DNA of 64,000 bases from Amycolatopsis dendrobii (GTDB lineage Bacteria > Actinomycetota > Actinomycetes > Mycobacteriales > Pseudonocardiaceae): NCBI RefSeq assembly GCF_014145675.1, contig NZ_JACGZW010000011.1, positions 310,001 through 374,000 on the forward strand, read 5' to 3'. Shown piece by piece: positions 44,121-52,384 of this stretch; position 1 is the first letter of the stretch; the number at the start of each line of letters is the position of its first letter. The notes below the pieces were generated by a model. That model saw only the letters and a program-made list of their open reading frames with translations. It searched no databases and was not told where the DNA came from. A program made the position numbers and the translations under genes.

Positions 44121-45415
44121 TGGGAACGACTTACACCCCTCAGCAAATTGTCGATTTGGTCAAGCGCGGGAGCGGCTCCGGCGGCATGTTCGCCGGCGGC
44201 GGCACGAGCAGTCAGCTTTCGGAATTGCACCAAGACATCGCCAATGAAATGCGTCAGCTGCAAGGCTCGATGAGCGAATACTGGCAAGGAGACGCCGCCG
44301 GTCAGGCGTACACCGGCGCTGGACCGCTGGTCCAGGCCAGCCAAGTCAGCGGCCAGCACTTGCAGCAGGCCCAGAACTTGTACCAGGGGCAAGGCGAGTC
44401 GTTCAATACCTTGTACGCCAAGGTCCAGTCAGTCGGCGACGTCGGCGACAAACCCTCCGACGACTGGGTTTCCGGAACTCCTCTTTCCTTCCTCTCCAAC
44501 CGGCAAGACGAGATTGACGACTGGAACCGGAAAGCGCAGGCGGTCACCGAAAGCTACAGCGCGTACCACCAGCAATCGACGGACAACTCGAGCCGCTGGG
44601 CGGACCCGTCGCAATACGGGCAGCTCGCGCTTCCCTCCGCCGGCGGTGACTTCACCATCACGCAGCCCGGCGGCACCGGCACGGCGCATCTGCCCACGCA
44701 CTACACCCCGGGCGGGCCGGGCGGCACCGCTGGCACCTACTCCGAGGGCGGGTACGTCGGCGACAGCACCGGCAGTACCGGCGGCAACACCAGCCACGGC
44801 GACCACACCAACGATCGCACTGGGCCGCCGGGAACGCTGCCTCCCTCGGAGACTCACCGGTGGGATCCGGAGCGCTACACCCCGCCGCCCGGTAATCCGC
44901 CGGAGTCGGGGCATCATGTGCCGCCGCCGGGCAACCTGCCGGACGAGACTCGGACGTCCAGTTACGTCCCGCCGGATCTGACGAGCGTCAACAACCCCAA
45001 CAGCACCAGCAATCCCCATTCCTGGTCGTTCAACAGCAGCAACCCCAACACCACCGGCGGGGGCGGCGGGTTGTACACGCCGGGGCTTCCGGGGATCGGC
45101 GGAGGCAGCGCGGGCAGCCTCGGCAACGGCGGCGGCAACGCGGGCAACGCGGGCAACAACGTCGGCCGAGGAGCGGGAACTGGCACTGGGACGTTCGGCA
45201 GCGCCGAAGCCGCCGGGCGAGGCGGGGCGGCAGCGGGGGCCAACGGGCGTGCCGGAGCACCGGGCATGGGTGCGGGCGCGATGGGCCGCGGGCAGAAGGG
45301 CGAAGGGGAAGAAGACCTCGTCCACGAGACCGCCGACTATCTGGTCGAACAGGACCCCGACGCCGCGCTCATCGGGGAGCTTCCGAAGGCGGTTCCGCCG
45401 GTGATCGGGCTCTGA
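44120..45415 (+). CDS. PPE/WXG-like protein, probable type VII secretion substrate
   Basis: 431 residues. Helical N-terminal part (about 1-170) with a W-x-G turn (MSEYWQGDAAGQAY), a Gly/Pro/Ser-rich middle, and a charged end LVEQDPDAALIGELPKAVPP followed by VIGL. The final PPVIG resembles the PPVLG ending of the protein at 4.4 kb. Directly upstream of EspG, which binds and delivers PPE proteins to the type VII machine, so it is probably the EspG client (inference). Confidence 0.75.
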   Translation: MGTTYTPQQIVDLVKRGSGSGGMFAGGGTSSQLSELHQDIANEMRQLQGSMSEYWQGDAAGQAYTGAGPLVQASQVSGQHLQQAQNLYQGQGESFNTLYAKVQSVGDVGDKPSDDWVSGTPLSFLSNRQDEIDDWNRKAQAVTESYSAYHQQSTDNSSRWADPSQYGQLALPSAGGDFTITQPGGTGTAHLPTHYTPGGPGGTAGTYSEGGYVGDSTGSTGGNTSHGDHTNDRTGPPGTLPPSETHRWDPERYTPPPGNPPESGHHVPPPGNLPDETRTSSYVPPDLTSVNNPNSTSNPHSWSFNSSNPNTTGGGGGLYTPGLPGIGGGSAGSLGNGGGNAGNAGNNVGRGAGTGTGTFGSAEAAGRGGAAAGANGRAGAPGMGAGAMGRGQKGEGEEDLVHETADYLVEQDPDAALIGELPKAVPPVIGL

Positions 45416-45417
45416 CG

Positions 45418-46164
45418 ATGCTCGTGCTCGCCCGCGAGGTGGTGCTCCCTGCCGACTGCTTGCCCCTCGCGGCGGAACTGGCTGGGGTTTCGCTCCCGGC
45501 CTCGCTCGCGCCCGACCCGCTGTGGCGCGACCCGGAGGAGACGCGCGCGTATCGCGAAGCTGCGGTAAGCGCCATGGCTGACCAAGGCGTGTGGGGGCGC
45601 GGCGGTCTGGACGAGACGTTCGTCCGGACCATGACCGTGTTGTGTCGCGGGGCCAGCGAACTGTCGGCGACCGTCGAGAGCGGGCGGGATCGGCGGTATC
45701 AGCTGGTCGTCGCGGCGCTCAACAAAGACGCGGTGCTCGCCTGCCACATGCCGTCCACCAGCACGGTGGTGCTGCGGCCGGCCCGGGCGGATGCGCTGGC
45801 TGAGGATCTGATCCGGGAGTTGCCGCGCGTCCAGCCTGCGCGGGGGCAGGCGGTGTCGGTGCCGGAATCGGCGTTGAACCTGGCGATCGACGGCGGTCCG
45901 GCTCGGCAGGACGTCCGGCATTTGCTTGACGTCGCCGCACTCCCCCGCATCGGCGGCGGGCAGATCACCGCGGCCGTCCGGGACGGGCTCGGCGGGCGGC
46001 GGATCAGCGGGCGCGACATCTGCACGTATTACGACACCGAGCACGGCCGCTACCTGTTCTCGTTCTCCGAAACCGAGGGCGGCGAACGGTACGTGAACGT
46101 CGCCCCGGCCCGGCACGAAACGATGGTCGAACGCGTGCGCGCGCTGCTCGATAATCTCGCCTGA
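45418..46164 (+). CDS. espG: ESX secretion-associated protein EspG
   Basis: 248 residues fitting the EspG family: a mixed alpha/beta cytosolic chaperone with VRTMTVLCRGASELSATVES, KDAVLACHMPSTSTVVLRP and the late ICTYYDTEHGRYLFSFSETE. EspG proteins bind the tip of PE-PPE pairs and keep them soluble before export. It starts 2 bases after the PPE-like gene. No EccB, EccC, EccD or mycosin gene is in the window, so the core secretion machine must be elsewhere. Confidence 0.82.
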   Translation: MLVLAREVVLPADCLPLAAELAGVSLPASLAPDPLWRDPEETRAYREAAVSAMADQGVWGRGGLDETFVRTMTVLCRGASELSATVESGRDRRYQLVVAALNKDAVLACHMPSTSTVVLRPARADALAEDLIRELPRVQPARGQAVSVPESALNLAIDGGPARQDVRHLLDVAALPRIGGGQITAAVRDGLGGRRISGRDICTYYDTEHGRYLFSFSETEGGERYVNVAPARHETMVERVRALLDNLA

Positions 46165-46273
46165 ACCTGGGTACCCCTGACAATCAGGATCTGTGAATCG
46201 CGTCGCAGGTGGCGGCCGCCACAAGGCGGTACGGTGCGGTTCCAGGTGCCGGTGACGCAGGAGGTCCGCGAAA

Positions 46274-47695
46274 GTGCCCGATCCGCTGTTTCCCGCAGTC
46301 GCCGCCGGATCCGGCAAGGAAGCGCTGCGCTTCGGCGACCGAAAACTCACCTACGCCGAACTCGGCGCAGTAGCCGGGGCGCTGGCCGCCGAACTGCCCG
46401 CTGACCGCCGGGTCGCGGTGTGGGCGACGCCGACGCTGCACACCAGCGTCGCGGTGGTCGCCGCGCTGCTCGCCGGGGTTCCGGTGGTGCCGCTCAACCC
46501 CAAGATCGGCGAACGCGAACTCGGCCACATCCTCGCCGACAGCGAGCCCGCGCTGGTGCTCGCCGAGCCCGGCGTCGACCTGCCTGCCGCGCTTGACCTG
46601 CCGCGCCACGACATTCCGCTGGCGGGCGACGGCAAGCCGCCGGCCAGCGAGCCGGACGCGGAAGCGCCCGCGTTCATCGTCTACACCTCGGGCACGACCG
46701 GTCCGCCCAAGGGCGTCGTACTCCCCCGCCGCGCGATCGCGACCACGCTCGACGCGCTCGAGGACGCCTGGCAGTGGACGGCCGACGACGTACTCGTCCA
46801 TGGCCTGCCGTTGTTCCACGTCCACGGCTTGATCCTGGGCATTCTCGGACCGCTGCGCCGCGGCGGAACTGTGCGCCACCTGGGGCGGTTCTCCCTCGAA
46901 GGCGTCACCGCGGAACTCGCGAACGGCGCGACGATGCTGTTCGGCGTCCCGACGATGTACCACCGGATCGCCGAAGCGGTCGCGACCGACGAAGCTCTCG
47001 CCGGCGCGCTCAAGTCCGCGCGACTGCTGGTTTCCGGCTCGGCCGCGTTGCCGGTGCACGACCACCAGCGGATCACCGCCGCGACCGGACAGCAGGTCGT
47101 GGAGCGCTACGGCATGACCGAAACCCTGATGAACACCAGCGTCCGCGCCGACGGCGAGCGCAAGCCGGGTTCGGTCGGCGTCCCGCTCGCCGGGGTCGGC
47201 CTGCGGCTGGTCGACGAGGCCGGAGCCGAGGTCAGCGAACCCGGCACCGTCGGCGAGATCCAGGTCCGCGGGCCGAATCTGTTCACCGAATACCTCAACC
47301 GCCCGGACGCGACCGCCGCCGCGCTCGACGGCGGCTGGTTCCGCACCGGCGACATGGCCACCCGCGACCCCGACGGCTACGTCCGGATCGTCGGGCGCAA
47401 GGCCACCGACCTGATCAAGAGCGGCGGCTACAAGATCGGCGCGGGCGAGATCGAGAACGCGCTGCTGGAACACCCGAACGTCGCCGAGGTGGCGGTGACC
47501 GGCGAACCGGACGACGACCTCGGCGAGCGGATCGTCGCGTGGGTCGTGCCGGACGGCGCGCGCCCGACGGTCGAGGAACTCGCCGGCCACGTGTCGAAGC
47601 TGCTCGCCCCGCACAAGCGCCCGCGCGTCGTGCGATACCTGGATGCCTTGCCGCGCAACGACATGGGCAAAGTCATGAAGCGAGCGCTGGGATGA
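46274..47695 (+). CDS. matB: Malonyl-CoA synthetase-like acyl-CoA ligase
   Basis: 473 residues, short for an AMP-forming ligase, as MatB enzymes are. ATP motif IVYTSGTTGPPKGVVL, adenine-binding VERYGMTETLMNTS, hinge FRTGDMATRDPDGYVRIVGR and the catalytic Lys near NDMGKVMKRALG. The Arg in ADGERKPGSVG is the position that binds the second carboxylate in MatB. It would make malonyl- or methylmalonyl-CoA from the diacid. GGAGG lies about 9 bases before the GTG. Overlaps the carboxyltransferase gene by 4 bases. Confidence 0.83.
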   Translation: MPDPLFPAVAAGSGKEALRFGDRKLTYAELGAVAGALAAELPADRRVAVWATPTLHTSVAVVAALLAGVPVVPLNPKIGERELGHILADSEPALVLAEPGVDLPAALDLPRHDIPLAGDGKPPASEPDAEAPAFIVYTSGTTGPPKGVVLPRRAIATTLDALEDAWQWTADDVLVHGLPLFHVHGLILGILGPLRRGGTVRHLGRFSLEGVTAELANGATMLFGVPTMYHRIAEAVATDEALAGALKSARLLVSGSAALPVHDHQRITAATGQQVVERYGMTETLMNTSVRADGERKPGSVGVPLAGVGLRLVDEAGAEVSEPGTVGEIQVRGPNLFTEYLNRPDATAAALDGGWFRTGDMATRDPDGYVRIVGRKATDLIKSGGYKIGAGEIENALLEHPNVAEVAVTGEPDDDLGERIVAWVVPDGARPTVEELAGHVSKLLAPHKRPRVVRYLDALPRNDMGKVMKRALG

Positions 47696-49008
47696 GGACC
47701 ACCGCGCGCGAACTGCTGTCCGGCCTCTCCGCCGGGTTCACCGACCTGCCCGTCGCGGACACTCCGGCGGACGATCCGCTCGGCTGGCCGGGGTACCCGG
47801 AGGCCAGGGCGGCCGCCGCCGCGCGCACCGGCGAGACCGAATCGGTCGTCGTCGGAGAGGCGAAGATCGGCGACGTGCCCACGGTGCTGATCGCCTGGGA
47901 GTTCGGCTTCCTCGGCGGTTCGATCGGACAGCAGACCGGCGACCGCGTCGAAGCCGCCTTCGCCCACGCGAAAGAACGTGGACTGCCAGTGGTTTCGCTG
48001 GTCGCGACGGGTGGCAGCCGGATGCAGCACGGCATGCGCGCGCTTTCCCAGCTCCACCGAATCGCCCGCGCCGCCGCGGAAGCACGCGCGGCGGGCGTGC
48101 CGCAGATTTCCGTTCTCCGCGATCCGTCCACCGGCGGTGGCTGGGCGACGCTCGGCGCCGGTTCCGACGTCGTGTTGGGCCTGCCAGACGCCCAAGTGGG
48201 CTTCGCCGGCTCCCGCGTACGGCCTGCGACGTCTCCGGCAGAGGCGTACACCGTCGAAGCGAAGCTCGAGTGGGGTCAGGTCGACCGTCTCGTTGAAACA
48301 GCCGAGCTAGGTGACGTACTCGCGCGATGGCTACAGCTGTTGGCTTCGCCGTCGGCAGAGCCTGCTCCCCCGCCGAAGGCCCTTCGCGACGCCGCGCTGC
48401 CCGAAACCGGCTGGGACGCTGTACGAGCCGCACGCGCGTCTTCGCGAGCGCGCGCACCCGAGTACCTCGACGCGTACTTCGACTGGCGAGAGAACGTGCA
48501 AGGCGACCGTGCTGGTCACGTGGACGAAGGCGTCCAATGTGGCTTCGGCTGGCGAGAAGGCCGGACGATCGCGTACGCAGCACAGTGCGGCACCGCGACG
48601 CGCCCGGCCGGCTTTCGCACCGCAGCACGGCTCGTGCGGCTGGCGTCCCGGCTAGGGATTCCGGTGCTGACTCTTGTGGACACTCCCGGCGCGGCAAACG
48701 ACGCGGAAGCGGAAGAAGGCGGGATCGGACCAGCGATCGCGGAGCTGTTCGAGGCGATCGCCACCGCCGCTGTCCCGGTCACGACGCTGGTGATCGGCGA
48801 AGGCGGTTCCGGTGGCGCGCTGGCTTTCGCCGCTTCGGGTGCTATGTGGATCGCCCCGGACGCCTACTTCTCGGTCACTTCCCCGGAAGCGGCGGCGGCG
48901 ATCCTGAAACGCCCGATGACCGACGTGCCGGCCGTGGCCGGCCAGCTGCGGTTGCGCCCGCAGGATCTGGTCGGCCTCGGCCTGGCAGCCGGGATCGTCG
49001 AGTCCTGA
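47692..49008 (+). CDS. Fused carboxyltransferase (acetyl/propionyl-CoA carboxylase beta+alpha type)
   Basis: 438 residues with both carboxyltransferase halves in one chain: an AccD-like first half (VVSLVATGGSRMQHGMRALS, then STGGGWATLGAGSDVVLG) and an AccA-like second half (LTLVDTPGAANDAEAEEGGI, then LVIGEGGSGGALAFA). No zinc finger and no biotin domain. ATGA overlap with the ligase gene, so both work on the same thioester pool. It could carboxylate an acyl-CoA with partners encoded elsewhere, or act as a decarboxylase; this cannot be decided here. Confidence 0.82.
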   Translation: MRTTARELLSGLSAGFTDLPVADTPADDPLGWPGYPEARAAAAARTGETESVVVGEAKIGDVPTVLIAWEFGFLGGSIGQQTGDRVEAAFAHAKERGLPVVSLVATGGSRMQHGMRALSQLHRIARAAAEARAAGVPQISVLRDPSTGGGWATLGAGSDVVLGLPDAQVGFAGSRVRPATSPAEAYTVEAKLEWGQVDRLVETAELGDVLARWLQLLASPSAEPAPPPKALRDAALPETGWDAVRAARASSRARAPEYLDAYFDWRENVQGDRAGHVDEGVQCGFGWREGRTIAYAAQCGTATRPAGFRTAARLVRLASRLGIPVLTLVDTPGAANDAEAEEGGIGPAIAELFEAIATAAVPVTTLVIGEGGSGGALAFAASGAMWIAPDAYFSVTSPEAAAAILKRPMTDVPAVAGQLRLRPQDLVGLGLAAGIVES

Positions 49009-49012
49009 CGGG

Positions 49013-49126
49013 TCACGCCTCGACGGCGCGGACCCGCCACTTGCGCTGCGCGTAGGACGCGAGGGTGGCCGCTACAGCGACTCCCGCGGTTGCACAGCTT
49101 GCGATGGCCACGAATACTGCCGTCAT
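49013..49126 (-). CDS. 37-residue membrane mini-protein
   Basis: A short gene starting MTAVFVAIASCATAGVAVAA, one membrane helix of about 22 residues, then a basic tail (YAQRKWRVRAVEA). The ATG has a very strong ribosome binding site (GAGGAGG, about 8 bases upstream), which is the main support that it is real. It ends 5 bases after the convergent carboxyltransferase stop. Function unknown. Confidence 0.55.
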   Translation of the reverse strand: MTAVFVAIASCATAGVAVAATLASYAQRKWRVRAVEA

Positions 49127-49218
49127 TGCGGCTCCTCCTCACGGGTTGCGCGCGTCAAAGTGCCGTCGGCGAATCCGGATGATCCGCTGGCCGACGCGAG
49201 CGAGTTGATGGGGTTTTA

Positions 49219-49232
49219 CAGGTATCTACCTG
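49219..49232. promoter_or_regulatory. Palindrome upstream of the MHS transporter
   Basis: CAGGTA-TC-TACCTG is a perfect 6+6 inverted repeat in a locally AT-rich part of the 248-base gap between the mini-protein and the transporter; a candidate operator. Confidence 0.4.
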
Positions 49233-49374
49233 CTACAACGCATGCTCCCCGGTCTGCGTTACCTCCGCTACCCCCGAGCGGGAGTGAGACGTGTCACGTT
49301 AGGCTTTGGACCGCTCGCGGTAGGTGATGTCGGGGGCTCTGCGCAGTGAGTCCTGAAAACGCGAAGGGAGCGAT

Positions 49375-50784
49375 GTGACAGAGGCAGCAGACGGGAGGGG
49401 GCCGTCGGGCGGCGCCACCGTCACGGACGACGCGACAATGCGCCGGGCGGTCGGCGCGGCCGCGGTCGGCAACATCACCGAGTGGTTCGATTTCGGGGTC
49501 TACGGCTACCTCTCCACCACCATCGAGGCACAGTTCTTCCCGCCCGGCAATCCCGCGCTGGCCCAGCTCGCGACGTTCGCGACCTTCGCCGTGGCGTTCC
49601 TGGTGCGCCCGCTCGGCGGCCTGTTCTTCGGCCCGCTCGGCGACAAGATCGGCCGGACCAAGGTGCTCGCGGTGACCGTCATCCTGATGGCGACCGGCAC
49701 GTTCCTCATCGGACTGATCCCGTCGTACTCCTCGATCGGGCTGGCCGCGCCGATCCTGCTGGTGTGCGCGCGGGTCCTCCAGGGCTTCTCCACCGGCGGC
49801 GAGTACGCGGGCGCGATGACGTTCATCGCCGAGTACAGCCCGGACCGCCGCCGCGGCTACTTCGGCAGCTTCCTGGAGTTCGGCACCTTCATCGGGTACG
49901 CGCTCGGCGCGACCGTCTCGTCCGTGCTCCCGCTGGTTTCCACTCCGGCCTTCATGGACACCTGGGGCTGGCGGATCCCGTTCATGGTGGCGCTTCCGCT
50001 CGGCATCGTCGGGGTCTACCTCCGGACGAAGCTCGAGGAGACGCCTGCCTTCCAGCAGCTGCTCGACGAGTCGGGCAAGCGCGAGGACGCCGAGGCCAAG
50101 CACGTGGTCCGCACGATCTTCGCGAAGTACTGGCCGACGATGCTGCTGGCCGGCGGGCTCGTGGTGACCTGGAACGTCACCAACTACATGCTCACCAGCT
50201 ACATGCCGACCTATCTGAAGGACGACCGCACGATGTCCGCGAACGGCGGGCAGGCGATCTCGGCGACCGCGGCGGAATGGCTGCAGATCGGCGTGCTGTG
50301 GCTGGGTGTGCTGCTCATCCCGCTTCTCGGGCGGCTCAGCGACAAGATCGGCCGCAAGCCGATCCTGTGGGTCGGCGCCGGCGGGCTGATCGTGCTCGGC
50401 CTCCCGATGGTGCTGCTGCTCAAGAGCGGGTCGCTGATCTCGGTGCTGCTCGGCCTGGTCCTGATGGGCCTGCTGCTGATCTGTTTCTCCTCGACCTGCC
50501 CGTCGACGCTGCCCGCGTTGTTCCCGACCGAGGTCCGCTACGGCGGGCTGTCGATCTCGTTCAACATCTTCGTGTCGGCGTTCGCCGGGACGGTGTCGCT
50601 GGTGATGAGCGCGCTGGTGCTGGCGACCGGGGATCTCAAGTGGCCCGGGTACTACCTGATGATCGCCGGCGTGGTCGGCGTGCTCACGCTGCTGAAGCTG
50701 AAGGAAACCGCGAAGAAGCCGTTGCCGGGGTCTGCTCCGTCGTTGTCCGCTTCGGAGGACGCGGCGGCCAAGGCCAGCAAGTAA
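49375..50784 (+). CDS. MFS transporter of the metabolite:H+ symporter (MHS/ProP-like) family
   Basis: 469 residues, twelve helices. MHS signatures: GNITEWFDFGVYGYL before helix 1, RPLGGLFFGPLGDKIGRTKV at motif A, ARVLQGFSTGGEYAGA in helix 4-5 and GYFGSFLEFGTFIGYA. Members take up proline, betaine, citrate, alpha-ketoglutarate or other organic acids with protons. Closest in style to ProP-type carriers, but the substrate is not proven. GGGAG is 5 bases before the GTG. Confidence 0.88.
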   Translation: MTEAADGRGPSGGATVTDDATMRRAVGAAAVGNITEWFDFGVYGYLSTTIEAQFFPPGNPALAQLATFATFAVAFLVRPLGGLFFGPLGDKIGRTKVLAVTVILMATGTFLIGLIPSYSSIGLAAPILLVCARVLQGFSTGGEYAGAMTFIAEYSPDRRRGYFGSFLEFGTFIGYALGATVSSVLPLVSTPAFMDTWGWRIPFMVALPLGIVGVYLRTKLEETPAFQQLLDESGKREDAEAKHVVRTIFAKYWPTMLLAGGLVVTWNVTNYMLTSYMPTYLKDDRTMSANGGQAISATAAEWLQIGVLWLGVLLIPLLGRLSDKIGRKPILWVGAGGLIVLGLPMVLLLKSGSLISVLLGLVLMGLLLICFSSTCPSTLPALFPTEVRYGGLSISFNIFVSAFAGTVSLVMSALVLATGDLKWPGYYLMIAGVVGVLTLLKLKETAKKPLPGSAPSLSASEDAAAKASK

Positions 50785-50800
50785 CCGCCTGACGAGCTGC

Positions 50801-50832
50801 GAAGGGCCCCTCGCGTTCGAGGGGCCCTTCTT
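50801..50832 (+). terminator. Intrinsic terminator of the MHS transporter
   Basis: A perfect 13-base stem (50801-50813 with 50818-50830, 4-base loop) followed by TT, 16 bases after the stop codon. Confidence 0.8.
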
Positions 50833-50839
50833 GGCGTTC

Positions 50840-50925
50840 AGGCCGCTTGCAGCTCTTCGACCCGGGTGGTCCAGGAGCCGTGCGTTCCCGCACGACGGTC
50901 CGGGTGTCGTCGTCGCGGGTCAGGC
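50840..50925 (-). pseudogene. Duplicated fragment of the tsaE 3' end
   Basis: 86 bases nearly identical to 54067-54156, the last 90 bases of tsaE up to its stop region: four substitutions, a 1-base and a 3-base deletion. The 1-base gap breaks the frame. The fragment lies just past the stop region of the metallopeptidase gene and supplies that gene's TGA (50920-50922). It is in the same orientation as tsaE, so the two copies are direct repeats flanking 3.1 kb. Confidence 0.88.
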
Positions 50926-52293
50926 CACGTCGGAGGAGTTCGCCGCCCAGGTGTTGCACTGCTGGGCGCGGTTCTTCGTCGCGCCCTGGCGCCACCAGGA
51001 GGCGGAGTGCTCGTCGGTGCCGTGGTCGCGAGGACCGCCGCCGTGGTCCCCGCGGTCCTCGGAGTTCCAGGCCTCGTTGTAGATGTTGCGGTCGATCGAG
51101 CCGCCCGCGGCCGACGACGCACCGAGAAACATGCCGGAGAAGCACTGCGCCTGCAGTTCCAGACGGCGGGACAGTTCCAGCCCGGCGTCGGAGTCGGCAC
51201 CCGCGTCGTACCGCTGTTCGCTCATCGCCTCCTCGACGCCGGACAGGTTCTGCACGTGGTGACCGTATTCGTGGGCCAGCACCGCGAGGTAGATGCCGGG
51301 ATGCGCGCCGTATTCCTCGATCTGGAGCTTGTCCATCGGCATGTAGATGGTCTCGTTCGTCGGGCAGTAGTAGGCGGCGAAATTGTCACCGGACGAACTG
51401 CACGGGCTTTGCATCTGGCCGGACTGCGCGACCACCAGGTTCGGGCTCTCGAACGGAAGACCGGCGTCGCCGAGCACCGGCGCCCACACCGAATCCAGGC
51501 AGCGGATGCCGGACTGGAAGAACCGTTCCGCGCCGGCCCGGTCCGAACTCCAGCGGCTGAGCGTGCACGCCACGTTCTGCAATCCGGCGTCGGCGCTGGC
51601 GAACAGCGGGTTCCGCGCGGTCTCCTTCACCGGTCGCGGGCCGCGGGGCGCCGGCGGGGCCTCGGACGCCGGTTCCGAGTCGCTGGTGGTTTCGCGGGTT
51701 TCCCTGGTTGTCGAGGTGGCAGTGGTCGAAGTGCTGCTTTCGGTGGTGTACCGGGTGGGCTGCGTTTCCCTGGAGATCGAGGAATACGTCGGCGGCGTGG
51801 TGCTCGCCGCGTCGACGCGCTTGTCTTTGTGCACGGCCGCACCGATCGCTGCCAGTCCCCCGACGACCAGCACGATCGCGCCGAGCACCGACACCAGCAC
51901 GATCACCCCGGCGTGCGATTTCTTCGGCGGTCGCCCGGCGCGGTAGCCGTCGAACCGGGCGACCGGACCGAATTCCGGCTGGGGCACACCAGGGGACGCG
52001 GCGAATGGTCCCGGCGCCGGAGCGACCTGCGGTGGCGGCAACGGCGCGGCAGGCGGCGGCAAAGGAACTGCCGGTCCGGCAGTGGGAACCGGCGGTCCGG
52101 GAGGGAACTGCTGTGCCAGCGGAGTCGGCGGCCCGCCCGGAAACTGCTGGCCCGGCGGCATCCCCGGCCCCGCCATTCCGCCGCCTGGCATCCCGGGGCC
52201 CGGCGGCATCCCGGGCGGCAGCGGCCGCGGCGGCGGGAGCGGGACGGCTCCCGGCGGAACCGGATAAGGACCGCCTTGCGGTGGCCAGGTCAT
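50920..52293 (-). CDS. Membrane-anchored neutral zinc metallopeptidase (YpfJ-like)
   Basis: 457 residues. A long Pro/Gly-rich N-terminal region (about 1-125), one membrane helix (HAGVIVLVSVLGAIVLVVGG), a Ser/Thr-rich linker, and a C-terminal metallopeptidase domain with the zinc motif AVLAHEYGHHVQNLSG and the downstream LSRRLELQAQCFSGMFLG. The catalytic domain should face outside. Its stop codon lies inside the duplicated tsaE fragment, so the native C-terminus may have been altered on insertion. Divergent from the DUF2207 gene with 91 bases between. Confidence 0.87.
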   Translation of the reverse strand: MTWPPQGGPYPVPPGAVPLPPPRPLPPGMPPGPGMPGGGMAGPGMPPGQQFPGGPPTPLAQQFPPGPPVPTAGPAVPLPPPAAPLPPPQVAPAPGPFAASPGVPQPEFGPVARFDGYRAGRPPKKSHAGVIVLVSVLGAIVLVVGGLAAIGAAVHKDKRVDAASTTPPTYSSISRETQPTRYTTESSTSTTATSTTRETRETTSDSEPASEAPPAPRGPRPVKETARNPLFASADAGLQNVACTLSRWSSDRAGAERFFQSGIRCLDSVWAPVLGDAGLPFESPNLVVAQSGQMQSPCSSSGDNFAAYYCPTNETIYMPMDKLQIEEYGAHPGIYLAVLAHEYGHHVQNLSGVEEAMSEQRYDAGADSDAGLELSRRLELQAQCFSGMFLGASSAAGGSIDRNIYNEAWNSEDRGDHGGGPRDHGTDEHSASWWRQGATKNRAQQCNTWAANSSDVA

Positions 52294-52370
52294 CGTTCCC
52301 CCTGCGATTGCGTGATTCGCGTAATCCGGCTTTTTCCACTGCCGGGGCACCCAGCCTAGCCGGTGTGCTC

Positions 52371-52376
52371 TAGGCT
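52371..52376 (+). promoter_or_regulatory. Putative -10 box of the DUF2207 gene (leaderless)
   Basis: TAGGCT, 8 bases before the GTG, with no ribosome binding site. Confidence 0.4.
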
Positions 52377-52384
52377 CTGCTGCC

